A stretch of 64,000 nt of DNA. It comes from an uncultured Eubacteriales bacterium (lineage in GTDB: Bacteria > Bacillota > Clostridia > Oscillospirales > CAG-272). The position numbers and the translations under genes are program-made. The notes under the pieces were generated by a model. It saw nothing but the letters and a program-made list of their open reading frames with translations. It did no database searches and had not been told where the DNA came from. This document shows positions 34,861 through 44,391 of this stretch, in pieces (within the stretch, counting starts at the first letter, position 1; every line of letters begins with the position of its first letter). Location of the stretch: the NCBI GenBank assembly GCA_934796165.1, contig CAKVOU010000002.1, forward strand, positions 62,001 through 126,000. The letters are read 5' to 3'.

Positions 34861-34953
34861 TGGCGGAGAGAGAGGGATTCGAACCCTCGGTCGGTTATTA
34901 GCCGAACACACGATTTCCAGTCGTGCGCCTTAGACCAGCTCAGCCATCTCTCC
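34861..34953 (-). tRNA. tRNA-Ser (anticodon GGA)
   Basis: A 93-nt cloverleaf with the 3' CCA encoded. The acceptor stem GGAGAGA pairs with TCTCTCC. The anticodon stem CACGA/TCGTG holds the loop CTGGAAA, anticodon GGA, reading TCC and TCT. A long class II variable arm and the T-arm GGGTTCGAATCCC follow, as expected for serine. A good promoter lies upstream and a terminator directly after it. Confidence 0.95.
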
Positions 34954-34996
34954 ATAGCCGTCGGTCGGGCGCCGCCTACTCATCGGCGACTTTGCC

Positions 34997-35025
34997 ATTA
35001 TATCACATTGTTTTTCGGAAATCAA
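34997..35025 (-). promoter_or_regulatory. Promoter of tRNA-Ser
   Basis: Minus strand: TTGATT, 17-bp spacer ending TGTGA, TATAAT, about 40 bp before the tRNA 5' end. Confidence 0.85.
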
Positions 35026-35199
35026 GTGTTTTTCTGAAAAAAGTCAAACTTTTTTCGCATTACGCAAACGTTGACAGCCGGCGGTCACCGGGAGGAGAAA
35101 AACCGCAAAGCGCGCTTCATCCGGTGAAGCCGTAGATCCGCAGAGAACAGCAACACCCCCATAGCTTGAAAACGAGCCGCTACGATCAGCAGAATCTCC

Positions 35200-35472
35200 G
35201 GCTGATTCGCCGGCAAGCCAAAGGCAATTCGGCGGTATCACGGTTAGCCCGGCTGATTCATCGGCAAGCCAAAGGCAATTCGGCAGTATCGCGGTCAGCC
35301 CGGCTGATTCACCGGCAAGCCAAAGGCAATTCGGCGGTATCACGGTCAGCCCGGCTGAATCACCGGCAAGCCAAAGGCAATTCAGCGGCATCGCGGTCAG
35401 CCCGGCTGATTCACCGGCAAGCCAAAGACAATTCAGCGGCATCGCGGTCAGCCCGGCTGAGTCATCGGCAAG
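35200..35472. repeat. 51-bp minisatellite, five full copies plus a partial
   Basis: The block GGCTGATTC(A/G)(C/T)CGGCAAGCC starts at 35200, 35251, 35302, 35353, 35404 and 35455, an exact 51-bp period with scattered substitutions. As 51 is 17 codons, frames stay open through it on both strands (17-residue unit with PNCLWLAGESAGLT on the minus strand). I see no ribosome site, promoter or family match, so I do not call it a gene. It fills most of the gap between tRNA-Ser and recX. Confidence 0.95.
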
Positions 35473-35572
35473 TATGTATAAAATGCCACTTTGCGACACA
35501 TCGGCCGCAAAGCCGCAACCGGATTCATGGCTTGAGAATTCAGGAACGCCGACATCACCCGGCTTCCCGACA

Positions 35573-36241
35573 TCAATCGTCGAAATCTTCCGGTAAATCC
35601 ACGTCTTCGTCAAGCCCGTCGAGCGCCCCCGACGCGCGGATCTCGTCCGGCGTATATCCGTAACGGGAGAGCGCGGCAAATCGTTTCTGCCGCTCCTTGG
35701 GGGTATCCGGCTTTTCCGGGAAACGCTTCTCCGTCAGTCGCCGGCACTGTTCACCGAAATCCACCCCGTCAAGCAGTTCCGTCACGTCCGCAAGCGCTTC
35801 TCTCCCGTATCCGCGGGCACGCAGATGCTCCAGAATCCGCCGCCGTCCCCAGAGTTTTTTCAGACAAAGCTCTGCCTCGCGTCGGGCGTCCGCCGATTCG
35901 TCAAGGCATTTGTGCTCTGCAAGATACTCCGCCGCTACTGTCGCGTGTTCCTCGTCAAAGCCGCGGCGGCGCAGTTTCTGCACCAGGGTTCTTTTCGAGT
36001 TTGCGCCGAAGGCGAGAATTCCGCTTCCCTTGCGGATCGCGCTCCCGACTTCCGCAGCCTCTTCGAGCGCTTCAAACTTCGCTTCGGTGATCTCTCCTTT
36101 CTGCGGCTTCAGTTCCGCGTACTGCGCGGTCGTGAGCGCAAAGCGGCGCAGTTCCTCGTGCACCCCGTCCGAAAGGCGTACCGTAACAAGAATTTCTTCC
36201 CCGCCGTTGCGCACGGCAAGGGAGGTAACGGTAATCGTCAT
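35573..36241 (-). CDS. recX: Regulatory protein RecX
   Basis: 222 residues. It has the three-helix repeats of RecX, with LRRRGFDEEHATVAAEYL, the WGRRRILEHLRARGYG segment and YGYTPDEIRA near the end, followed by an acidic tail. RecX binds RecA filaments and limits their activity. It begins 7 bp after the recA stop with GGAGG upstream, the usual recA-recX order, so it is read from the recA promoter. An N-terminal beta-rich segment of about 60 residues is as in Firmicutes RecX. Confidence 0.92.
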   Translation of the reverse strand: MTITVTSLAVRNGGEEILVTVRLSDGVHEELRRFALTTAQYAELKPQKGEITEAKFEALEEAAEVGSAIRKGSGILAFGANSKRTLVQKLRRRGFDEEHATVAAEYLAEHKCLDESADARREAELCLKKLWGRRRILEHLRARGYGREALADVTELLDGVDFGEQCRRLTEKRFPEKPDTPKERQKRFAALSRYGYTPDEIRASGALDGLDEDVDLPEDFDD

Positions 36242-36248
36242 ACGGAGA

Positions 36249-37394
36249 TCAGTCCTCCCCCGCTCCGGAGGCTTCACCGTCCTCCTTCAGCAGGTCGATA
36301 TCAAAATCCTCTTCATCGGCAACTTCGTATTCCGCCTTCGCGTCCGGGTCATTCTGAATCTCTTCCAGTTTCGCGCGGACCTGTGCTTCCACCTCATCCA
36401 GCATAGCCGGATCGTTTTCGAGCATCTTGCGGATATTGTCCTTGCCCTGCCCGATGCGCTCGCCGTGATAGGAGAACCACGAGCCGCTCTTCTGGATGAT
36501 ATCGTATGCAATCGCAAAATCGAGAATCTCGCCCGCGCGGGAAATTCCCTTGCCGTACAGAATATCAAATTCCGCGACGCGGAACGGCGGCGCGACCTTG
36601 TTTTTGACGATCTTGCACTTGATGTGGTTGCCGTACACCTCCGCGCCGTTCTTGAGCTGTTCCGAACGGCGGACATCAATCCGCACCGACGCATAGAATT
36701 TCAGCGCACGTCCGCCGGGCGTGGTTTCCGGGTTGCCGTACATGGTGCCGACCTTTTCACGGAGCTGGTTGATGAAAATGACGATCGCGTTGGTTTTGGA
36801 AATGACCGCGGACAATTTACGCATTGCCTGTGACATGAGCCGCGCCTGCATACCGACGGTCGCCTGCCCCATGTCGCCTTCAATTTCCTGGCGCGGGACC
36901 AGCGCAGCGACCGAGTCCACCACGACCACATCAATGGCACCGGAGCGCACCAGTTCCTCGGTGATCTCAAGCGCGTCCTCGCCGCAGTCGGGCTGGGACA
37001 CCAGAAGCTCGTCAATATTGACGCCGAGCGCCTTGGCATACACGGGATCGAGCGCGTGCTCCGCGTCGATGAAAGCTGCGTTGCCGCCCGCCTTCTGCAC
37101 CTCGGCGGCGATATGCAGAGCAACCGTCGTTTTACCGGAGGATTCCGGCCCGAAGATCTCGATGATTCTTCCCTTCGGCACGCCGCCGATGCCGAGCGCC
37201 ATATCCAGCGCGACCGAGCCGGTATGCACTGCCTGCACGGTCATGTGTGCGTTCTCGCCGAGCTTCATGATGGAACCGGAGCCGAAATTGCGCTCGATCT
37301 GGCTCATCGCGGTTTTCAGTGCGCGGGCTCTGTCCTCTTTGGTGGTTTCCGGTGACGGGGCGGTGACGGGTTTCTTTTTCGGTGCTGCTTTCAT
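36249..37394 (-). CDS. recA: Recombinase RecA
   Basis: 381 residues. Walker [14 protein letters not shown], the L1/L2 DNA-binding loops, [18 protein letters not shown] and the intersubunit contact [15 protein letters not shown] are all present, with an acidic C-terminal tail. An unusual N-terminal extension rich in Lys and Pro (about 25 residues: [20 protein letters not shown]) precedes the core. The ATG at 37394 has AAAGGGAAA upstream; the frame extends further but passes towards the promoter. Followed by recX. Confidence 0.97.
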   Translation of the reverse strand: MKAAPKKKPVTAPSPETTKEDRARALKTAMSQIERNFGSGSIMKLGENAHMTVQAVHTGSVALDMALGIGGVPKGRIIEIFGPESSGKTTVALHIAAEVQKAGGNAAFIDAEHALDPVYAKALGVNIDELLVSQPDCGEDALEITEELVRSGAIDVVVVDSVAALVPRQEIEGDMGQATVGMQARLMSQAMRKLSAVISKTNAIVIFINQLREKVGTMYGNPETTPGGRALKFYASVRIDVRRSEQLKNGAEVYGNHIKCKIVKNKVAPPFRVAEFDILYGKGISRAGEILDFAIAYDIIQKSGSWFSYHGERIGQGKDNIRKMLENDPAMLDEVEAQVRAKLEEIQNDPDAKAEYEVADEEDFDIDLLKEDGEASGAGED

Positions 37395-37477
37395 ATCGTT
37401 TCCCTTTCTGTCGGCTAAGTCGGATTTATTCCGGGATTTCACGGCGCAAAACAAGCCGTTTTTCGTTTTCTGAACTC

Positions 37478-37506
37478 ATTATACCCCTCTACTCCCGGTT
37501 TGTCAA
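37478..37506 (-). promoter_or_regulatory. Promoter of recA-recX
   Basis: Minus strand: TTGACA, 17-bp spacer, TATAAT, a perfect consensus. No GAACN4GTTC-type LexA box of the Bacillus form is visible over it. Confidence 0.9.
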
Positions 37507-37526
37507 GTGGTTTTGCAAATGTTTTG

Positions 37527-37540
37527 TTCCAATATTGGAA
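37527..37540. promoter_or_regulatory. 14-bp palindrome upstream of the recA promoter
   Basis: TTCCAATATTGGAA is a perfect palindrome centred about 30 bp upstream of the recA -35 box. Position suits an activator or repressor site. It does not match the LexA box that I know from Bacillus or Clostridium. Confidence 0.4.
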
Positions 37541-37554
37541 AAATAATTTTGACC

Positions 37555-37590
37555 TAAAAAAGAAAAATCCCCCGCCCTGACGGGCGGGGG
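37555..37590 (-). terminator. Terminator of the prepilin-like gene
   Basis: Minus strand: CCCCCGCCC GTCA GGGCGGGGG followed by ATTTTTCTTTTTT. A second smaller hairpin (GCAGAATCAC/GTGATTCTGC-like, 37592-37614) sits between it and the stop codon. Confidence 0.9.
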
Positions 37591-37616
37591 AGCAGAATCA
37601 GAAGTGATTCTGCTTT

Positions 37617-39449
37617 TTATTTAGTGATTTCGGTAATGTTGTTGTTCGAATCCTTGCGGAAAAGCTTGTATGCAACATTTGCACCGTCGAGCAGCGTGAT
37701 AATCTTGCTCTGATCGTCACCGTCCTGAATAAATGCAACGAGCGGTTGAGCGTTATCACTGGTAATGGTTGCTTTACTGCTGATAACAAATGCAGAAGGA
37801 TCGCCGCCGGGGTAACCGCACACGTCCAGAACAATTGCGTCTCCGGTTGCTTCTGCGCCTTTGCCATTGTATTTGTATTCAGCAGCCTCGCCGGTTCCCT
37901 TGATTGTACCGCCGGTAACAGTCAGTTTGCCGGATTTGACATAAACAGCGGTAGCTCCTTCAATGGTGCCGCCATTGATAATCAGGTCTCCAATTTGAGG
38001 ATGATAGACAGCAATAGAGTTTTCCGCCTTGATCAAACCACCATTGATTGTAATGGTTGTGTTACCATAACCAGTTCCACCATTTCCGGAAATTGCAACA
38101 GCTTCGCCTTTACCGTATACTTCGCCGCCATTGATAGTCACCTCGGCATTTTTAAAAGGCACGATTCCACAAACATTGCTCGTCGCATTCTTGTTGATGC
38201 TACCTCCGTTCATTACAAATGTAGCTGTCACTGAATACCACACGGGAGTTGCCAACATACAAACTGCATATTGACCTTCTTTCATGCAAGAAATGTCCCC
38301 CCCATTGAGAGTTATAATTCCATCATCATCAATATATACAGGATATTGATTTGTTCCGATAATTTTTCCACCGCCAACGGTATCAATAATCGTCAAAGCC
38401 GAATTTACTACATGTAAATAACCATTGGAAGTAAAAGTTATACTCTTCCCAGCCAAATCAAGGGTGGACTTGGCATGAAGAGTGATTTTTCCGCTAACTT
38501 CATAATCCTTATCAAGTTTCACATAACCGCCAATATCGTACCCTGTTCCCTTCGCTTGAGAATCCAACGTAACCATAGCGGGTTTTTCAACCGCAACAGT
38601 TCCGGTCATTGTGACGTCATCCGGCACGGCAGCGACATTGATCACACCCTTGTTATCAATGGAAACGGTCGCGTTCTCCGCCTTTTCGACAACCATGGTT
38701 GCCACGGTTGCGTTGTTTTCAACAACAACGTGACCGTCATTGACAACGAGCGTATTCACTTGACCATACTCGTGATAAGATGCATTTCTGTCAACTGCAA
38801 TTACCCGAACCGTTCCGACTTCACTATAATGCCTTACCGTGTCCTTCGGTGCGTTGACTTCAAGGGTGGTGGCAGTAGAATTTGTCCGGATCACGATATC
38901 CCGCGCCTCGTTAACATTGCTTGTATACGTAATCTTGGTAATGGTGGTCACATTGCCAACATCAATACCCGTGGACACGGTAATGTTTGAGTCACCTGTG
39001 TAGTCATACAGGTAGGTGGAATACGTGGCATTGATCTTGTTGGAAATCGTCCAGTACTTGTAATAATCCTTCTTTGCCAATTCCGTGTAGTTGCTGTTCG
39101 GAACATACTGCGGCTTCATTTCTCCGTCGACTTCTTTCATGTACACAAAGCAGTCATTTGCGCTGTCCCAGAGGATCTCGTTGTCCGTCTTGGACTTGTT
39201 GATCTTCTCCAGATCATAGCCGAACGCATTCGCTGCGTCCAGCGCGGACTGCATCGTCGGATGCTTGCCGTCGGGCATATCTGCCTTGAGCGCAGTGTTC
39301 AGGTTCTTGACCAACTTCAGCGTGTTGGATTCGTTCGCCTTCTCCACAAGACCGACAAAGGTCGGGATCAGCACTGCCGCGAGAATCGCAAGAATCGCGA
39401 TCACGATCACAAGTTCTACGACTGTGAACGCCTTTTTGTTATGTTTCAT
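37617..39449 (-). CDS. Type IV prepilin-like protein with large repeat passenger domain
   Basis: 610 residues from the ATG at 39449 (AAAAGGAG upstream). A class III-type signal KHNKKAFTVVELVIVIAIL is at the N-terminus, with cleavage expected after Ala (usual Gly), Phe+1 and Glu+5, and a single hydrophobic helix AILAAVLIPTFVGLVEKA. After about 100 residues of pilin-like head the remaining 450 are beta-rich, with repeated patterns such as VVENNATVATMVVEKAENATV and later TINGG-type units (GGDIS, GGSINKN, GGEVYG, GGLIKA, GGTIEG, GGTIKG) typical of right-handed beta-helix or similar adhesins. Normal pilins have 130-200 residues. No pilus assembly genes are in the window. It follows the membrane protein at 39517 with a 67-bp gap, in the same direction. 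Confidence 0.85.
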   Translation of the reverse strand: MKHNKKAFTVVELVIVIAILAILAAVLIPTFVGLVEKANESNTLKLVKNLNTALKADMPDGKHPTMQSALDAANAFGYDLEKINKSKTDNEILWDSANDCFVYMKEVDGEMKPQYVPNSNYTELAKKDYYKYWTISNKINATYSTYLYDYTGDSNITVSTGIDVGNVTTITKITYTSNVNEARDIVIRTNSTATTLEVNAPKDTVRHYSEVGTVRVIAVDRNASYHEYGQVNTLVVNDGHVVVENNATVATMVVEKAENATVSIDNKGVINVAAVPDDVTMTGTVAVEKPAMVTLDSQAKGTGYDIGGYVKLDKDYEVSGKITLHAKSTLDLAGKSITFTSNGYLHVVNSALTIIDTVGGGKIIGTNQYPVYIDDDGIITLNGGDISCMKEGQYAVCMLATPVWYSVTATFVMNGGSINKNATSNVCGIVPFKNAEVTINGGEVYGKGEAVAISGNGGTGYGNTTITINGGLIKAENSIAVYHPQIGDLIINGGTIEGATAVYVKSGKLTVTGGTIKGTGEAAEYKYNGKGAEATGDAIVLDVCGYPGGDPSAFVISSKATITSDNAQPLVAFIQDGDDQSKIITLLDGANVAYKLFRKDSNNNITEITK

Positions 39450-39516
39450 TATAAAAGAACTCCTTTTTGAGATAAATTGTTGTATCGTCCGGTTGCAACT
39501 TCCCGTTGCGCCGGTA

Positions 39517-39982
39517 TCAACAATTGTACCTGCAAAAAGTATGACAGAACTTCGGCTTGGAATAGACCTTTCGGGGAGGTCGCGCCACACGGGAGGCACG
39601 GCGGACCCCGATCATACGATAAGGCCCCTTGCGTTGTCTGATCGAACGCACGATCCGGATCGCGGTCAGCGCGACGGATACGGCGGACAGGCAAAGGAAC
39701 AGAGAAATCAGAATCGCAACGAAGAACGACCAGGACAGATAGTTCGTTGCAGTTTCCACCGACGACCACGCGACCCTGCCGACAGAGGACAGCGACCAGG
39801 AAAATGCGTCGTCCGTAGCCGCCTCCAGCATCAGGTTTCTGCCCGTGAAGGTCGGCAGAAACAAAAACAGCACAAAGAACGCGATAGTATACAGAACGGT
39901 TGCGACGCGCATACGGTACTTTGCAAGGGTGCAGATGGTAAAGACCCCGAACAGCGGGTACAGAAGGAACAGAACGATCAGT

Positions 39983-39993
<11 letters not shown>
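39517..39993 (-). CDS. Membrane protein of unknown function, translationally coupled to the phase-variable ORF
   Basis: 158 residues with three hydrophobic segments (about 5-25, 32-50 and 90-118) and a basic, Arg/Lys-rich C-terminus. GGGGTGG lies upstream of the ATG at 39993. The ATG overlaps a stop codon (ATGA) of the zinc-ribbon frame upstream. I find no family match. It precedes the prepilin-like gene and may serve it as an accessory protein. Confidence 0.65.
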
Positions 39994-40372
<379 letters not shown>

Positions 40373-40454
40373 GACCTGCTCCTCCTTGTCAAGCGTTCTG
40401 CCGGGGATTTACATCTTGTTTACAAAAAATCAGAATGTACCCATATGTATTTTC

Positions 40455-40483
40455 AGTATATCACAAAGGAATCAATTTGTCAA
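40455..40483 (-). promoter_or_regulatory. Promoter of the phase-variable operon
   Basis: Minus strand: TTGACA, 17-bp spacer ending TGTGA, TATACT. Leader of about 75 nt to the ATG. Confidence 0.88.
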
Positions 40484-40559
40484 GCAACGGCAAATTTCGC
40501 TTTCATGTGCAATCCGGAATATCCGCGAGCCGGAAACACACGCCATGATATGGTCGCTT

Positions 40560-40598
40560 AAAACAAAAAGGAAGCCCGGGGGCTTCCTTTTTTGTTTT
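40560..40598. terminator. Terminator after ftsK
   Basis: AAAACAAAAAGGAAGCCC and its near-perfect complement around a GGG loop, with A- and T-runs on both flanks. On the minus strand it lies 110 bp beyond the ftsK stop. The stretch 40600-40707 has two short direct repeats (CGCACCGTGC) and no gene. Confidence 0.85.
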
Positions 40599-40707
40599 GC
40601 ACCCGCATTGGATGCCTGTTTGCCGCACCGTGCGATCGTCTTGGCGTTTTGTCGCACCGTGCAATCCGGCAAGCCGGGTCGCGCGGCTGCGAATAAGAAA
40701 GTTTCGG

Positions 40708-43700
40708 TCAGTCTTCCCCGCCGTCTCCGCCGTCGCCGGAAGAAAGCACCGTATCATTGAGGTACCGTTCCATATACTCCTGCCGGCTGATGAGGATGGC
40801 GCGGGGCTTGGAGCCCTCCTGCGGACCGATGAATCCCTGTTCCTCCAGCGTGTCAAGGATCTTTGCGGCTTTGCCGTACCCTACGCTGAGTTTCCTTTGC
40901 AGAAGCGACGTGGACGCTCTGTTGGTGTCGTAAATGATTTCAAGAGCGGCGCGGAGCTTGTCGCCATCGCCGCCACTCTGATATGTGGCTTCGCCGTCGG
41001 TCTCCAGCCCTTCGTTCTTCTTGGCTCCGACGCGCGCGGCTGCTTCGGTCATGCGCTTCATGAACTGTTCGTCGTACTTAACGGGATCGTTGTTCTTCTT
41101 GATGAAATCGGCAATGCTCTCGACTTCCTTATCCGAAACGAACGCGCCCTGCACGCGGATCGGCTTCATTGCGCCGACGGGGGCATAGATCATATCACCG
41201 CGACCGATGAGTTTCTCCGCGCCCGCCGCGTCAAGAATGGTCTTGGAGTCCACCTGCGACGCAACGGTAAATGCGATACGCGACGGGATGTTGGACTTGA
41301 TCGTACCCTTGACGACGTCAACCGACGGACGCTGGGTACCGATGATCAGGTGAATACCCGCGGCTCTCGCCTTCTGCGCAAGACGGCAGATACTGGTCTC
41401 CACCTCGTCCGAGGCGGTCATCATGAGGTCGGCAAGCTCGTCGATGATGATGACGATGTACGGCATCTTCTCGACCTCCGGGTCCATTGCCGCGATGTCG
41501 TTGTAGCCGCGGATGTCGCGGACGCCCATATCCTTGATTTTCGTGAAACGGTCTTCCATTTCGTCGATCGCCGCGGACAGCGCCGCCGTCGCCGCCTTGG
41601 GGTCCGTGATGATAGGAACAAACAGATGCGGAATATCTTTATAAGGTACAAATTCGACCTGCTTCGGGTCCACCATGATCAGGCGGACATCGGCGGGAGA
41701 GTAGCGGTACATGAGACTGGTGACAAGGCAGTTGATGCACACCGACTTACCCATACCGGTTGCACCGGCGATCAGGAGGTGAGGCATCTTGACAATGTCA
41801 AGGAACACTTCCTTGCCGGAAATGTCCGCGCCGAGGCAGACAGGAAGAATACCCTTGCTGGAGGCGAATTCCGGGGTATCAATGAGCGAACGCAGCCAGA
41901 CCGTCGCGGGATTGTCGTTCGGCACCTCGATACCGACGGCGGGTTTACCGGGGATCGGCGCTTCGATACGGATACCGGATTTCGCGGCAAGCCCCAGGGC
42001 AATATCGTCGGCAAGAAGCGTGAACTGACGGACACGGGTACCCGACTCGGGGCGCACCTCGTAGCGGGTGATGGTGGGTCCGCAGGAATACGCCATTTCC
42101 TTGATGTTGATGTTGAAGCTCTTGAGCACATTGCAAAGCGTCTGCATATTCCGCTCAACTTCTTCCTTGGTGATCCGCACCGTGCTGTCGCCCTGCTTCA
42201 AAAGATCGACCGGCGGGAATACATAAGGATGCTCCTCCGGTTCTGCGGGAAGCACCTCGCCGGTTTCCTCGTCCACGGGGAGATACTCCTCTGCTTCGGA
42301 GCCGTTTTCCTTGATCGGGATATTGTTCTGCGCCTTTTTCGCCGGAGAAGGTACAGGCACGGGGACAGCACCTTCGGAAGTCGCCTCCGCAGCGGCAAAC
42401 AGCTGCTGGATCCGCTCGTCCTCCGGCTTCTGTTCCTCCGCAGGACCCGGAGCTTTTCCGACAGGCATTGCATCCGTCGGCTTAGCAGTGGGCTCTTCCT
42501 TTGCGAACGCGGATTTGCTTGCCTCGGCAAAGGTTTGAGACATGCTGTCGTCGGAACCGAATCCGTCGGGCGTGGATTTCATCCAGTCGGTCGCGGTAAA
42601 GCCGTTTTCCTTTGCCGCACTGTTGACCTCATCCGAACGGCGCATTTCCTCGCGCATGGCGGGATTGCCGTACACGGCGGACATATCCAGTTCGGTAAGC
42701 CCCGGGATGTCGTCGAGATCGTCCTTTTCCTCTTCGTGCGGGATGGATTCATCCGTCATGACGGGCAAAAGCTCGGTATCCTCGCGTGCCTTACGATGCT
42801 TGAATTTTCCCGACCTGCCGTCCGGCTCCGCAGAATCCTCCGGATCGTCCGCATAATCCATGCGGAAAGCGGGACGTCCCTTCTTCCCGCCTGCACTTTC
42901 GGAGGCAGTTGCCTGCTCGTCTTTTCCGGGAACATTTTCTTCTGCAGCCTGCCCGGTTTTGACACTCTTTTTACGTTTGCCGTTTTCCGGGTCGGTGTCA
43001 AGTCCGCCGGAGAGCACCGCATCGGCGAGCTTCTGGCTTTCACGGATCTCCTCGCGTGTCGCCTTTGCCGCTTCCCGCTTTTCCTTGTTGCGGCGGGCGC
43101 GGTAACGGATCGACGTCCAGACATAGACCGGCGTCACACCGCATAAGAACATGCCGAGCAGCAAAAGACCGCCGACGCAGAGAATGGAGCTTCCCGCAAG
43201 GCGGAGCGCGGTATACAGCGCCCTGCCGATGATTCCGCCGACCACACCGCCGCCACCGATGACTGCGCCCTCACGATAGAGTGCGCCGATGTCATATCCC
43301 GGCAGGGTCTCCAAGGGACGAAGCACGATGACGATGTGCAGAAATGCGGACAGAAGAACGGAAAACAGGAAGGTCAGCCCGAGCCGGAGCCCGAGAGAAC
43401 CGTTGTCCACGCTTTTCCGCCAGAGAAATCCGAGGCTGAAAAACACGACCGGCAGGGTGAACGCACCGTATCCGAGCACGCCGAACAACACGCGGCAGAT
43501 CCCTCTGCCGACGGTGCCGATGACCTCCTCTGCGTGATCCTTATTGATCGCATAAAGAATGAAGCAGACCGCGAAAAACACCCCGAGCAACAGAAATACA
43601 AACGGCAGTACCTGATGGACCGGCGCGGATGATTTCGGATCATACTCCTTCTTTGCCGGTGCGGACGGATGATTTGCCCCCTCCTGTCCCTTTGTTCCCG

Positions 43701-43974
43701 AAGTGTCTTTGCGGACGGCGCGGCGCACGACCTGACGGTCGTCTCCCGCGCGGTTATTTTTCTTTTCGTCGGTTGCGCCGCGCTTGTCCGGCTGTTTGCC
43801 GAGCCGCTCTGCGGCGGACAGGCGCACTCTTCCGTCATCCTTGGGGGATGCGTCGGTACTTTTCCTTGTCCCAGTCCCCTTGGCGGCTTTTCCGGTCTGC
43901 GTGCGGGAAGAGCCTGTCCCGCGTGCGGGCGCGGACGGCTTCCCGGCATTCTGCTTGTTTTGTTGATTCCGCAT
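40708..43974 (-). CDS. ftsK: DNA translocase FtsK/SpoIIIE
   Basis: 1088 residues. A long, basic, disordered N-terminus (about 115 residues), four membrane helices (about 120-300) and an acidic linker lead to the motor: beta/alpha domains with Walker A GATGMGKSVCINCL and Walker B YIVIIIDELADLMM, IIGTQRPSVDVVKG, and the C-terminal gamma winged helix (LLQRKLSVGYGKAAKILDTL) that reads KOPS/SRS sequences. It pumps DNA through the septum during division or sporulation. It is longer than the usual 750-800 residues mainly because of the N-terminal tail and the linker. GGAGGG precedes the ATG. Confidence 0.96.
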   Translation of the reverse strand: MRNQQNKQNAGKPSAPARGTGSSRTQTGKAAKGTGTRKSTDASPKDDGRVRLSAAERLGKQPDKRGATDEKKNNRAGDDRQVVRRAVRKDTSGTKGQEGANHPSAPAKKEYDPKSSAPVHQVLPFVFLLLGVFFAVCFILYAINKDHAEEVIGTVGRGICRVLFGVLGYGAFTLPVVFFSLGFLWRKSVDNGSLGLRLGLTFLFSVLLSAFLHIVIVLRPLETLPGYDIGALYREGAVIGGGGVVGGIIGRALYTALRLAGSSILCVGGLLLLGMFLCGVTPVYVWTSIRYRARRNKEKREAAKATREEIRESQKLADAVLSGGLDTDPENGKRKKSVKTGQAAEENVPGKDEQATASESAGGKKGRPAFRMDYADDPEDSAEPDGRSGKFKHRKAREDTELLPVMTDESIPHEEEKDDLDDIPGLTELDMSAVYGNPAMREEMRRSDEVNSAAKENGFTATDWMKSTPDGFGSDDSMSQTFAEASKSAFAKEEPTAKPTDAMPVGKAPGPAEEQKPEDERIQQLFAAAEATSEGAVPVPVPSPAKKAQNNIPIKENGSEAEEYLPVDEETGEVLPAEPEEHPYVFPPVDLLKQGDSTVRITKEEVERNMQTLCNVLKSFNINIKEMAYSCGPTITRYEVRPESGTRVRQFTLLADDIALGLAAKSGIRIEAPIPGKPAVGIEVPNDNPATVWLRSLIDTPEFASSKGILPVCLGADISGKEVFLDIVKMPHLLIAGATGMGKSVCINCLVTSLMYRYSPADVRLIMVDPKQVEFVPYKDIPHLFVPIITDPKAATAALSAAIDEMEDRFTKIKDMGVRDIRGYNDIAAMDPEVEKMPYIVIIIDELADLMMTASDEVETSICRLAQKARAAGIHLIIGTQRPSVDVVKGTIKSNIPSRIAFTVASQVDSKTILDAAGAEKLIGRGDMIYAPVGAMKPIRVQGAFVSDKEVESIADFIKKNNDPVKYDEQFMKRMTEAAARVGAKKNEGLETDGEATYQSGGDGDKLRAALEIIYDTNRASTSLLQRKLSVGYGKAAKILDTLEEQGFIGPQEGSKPRAILISRQEYMERYLNDTVLSSGDGGDGGED

Positions 43975-44029
43975 ACTCTATACAATCCCTCCGGCTGTCA
44001 ACGCCATCGTATTTCATTCCAGATATTTC

Positions 44030-44058
44030 AGTATATCATATTTTTGCCGGTTTTTCAA
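44030..44058 (-). promoter_or_regulatory. Promoter of ftsK
   Basis: Minus strand: TTGAAA, 17-bp spacer, TATACT. The gap 43975-44391 holds this promoter and that of rpsO and otherwise no gene that I can support. Confidence 0.75.
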
Positions 44059-44254
44059 GTGCCGCCGCCCGCACTGCGGAAAATTTTTCGGCAAAGAAAC
44101 GATTATGTCAGCAACCGCCCGCCGCTGCCCGCATGAAGGGCATCTGTGTCTGCCGGCAAACGGTATTGCCTGCGGCATCCGCCCGTGGCGGGTCCTCCGG
44201 CGGGCGAAAAAGTGTTCCAGATAAAAAATCATCGGAAGAAATTCCGAAAAGCCC

Positions 44255-44283
44255 TTTACAAAGACGTTCGGTTGTGGTATACT
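44255..44283 (+). promoter_or_regulatory. Promoter of rpsO-pnp
   Basis: TTTACA, 17-bp spacer, TATACT; leader of about 100 nt before rpsO. Confidence 0.8.
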
Positions 44284-44391
44284 GACTATGCATGACGTTG
44301 ACTCGGTATCCGGGTACAAGACCGCTGTGTGCGGTGATTTCACCCGCCGGACACTGTGTTAACGCATAAAAAAAGAAAGGTGAAAATTACC

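Noticed and set aside
34861..34953. attL/attR pair at tRNA-Ser
   Set aside because: I searched by eye for a second copy of the tRNA 3' end within the window and found none; no integrase is present.
35200..35472. CRISPR array
   Set aside because: The units are contiguous 51-bp copies that differ by substitutions; there are no unique spacers and no cas genes.
35044..35679. 211-codon minus-strand ORF through the 51-bp repeats
   Set aside because: It is open mainly because the repeat unit is 17 codons without a stop; its start lies inside recX and there is no ribosome site or family match.
37478..37506. LexA operator over the recA promoter
   Set aside because: No GAACN4GTTC or CGAAC-type inverted pair can be found; only a palindrome of other sequence lies further up.
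40597..43146. 849-codon plus-strand ORF
   Set aside because: Antisense shadow of ftsK, whose motifs and length are complete on the other strand.
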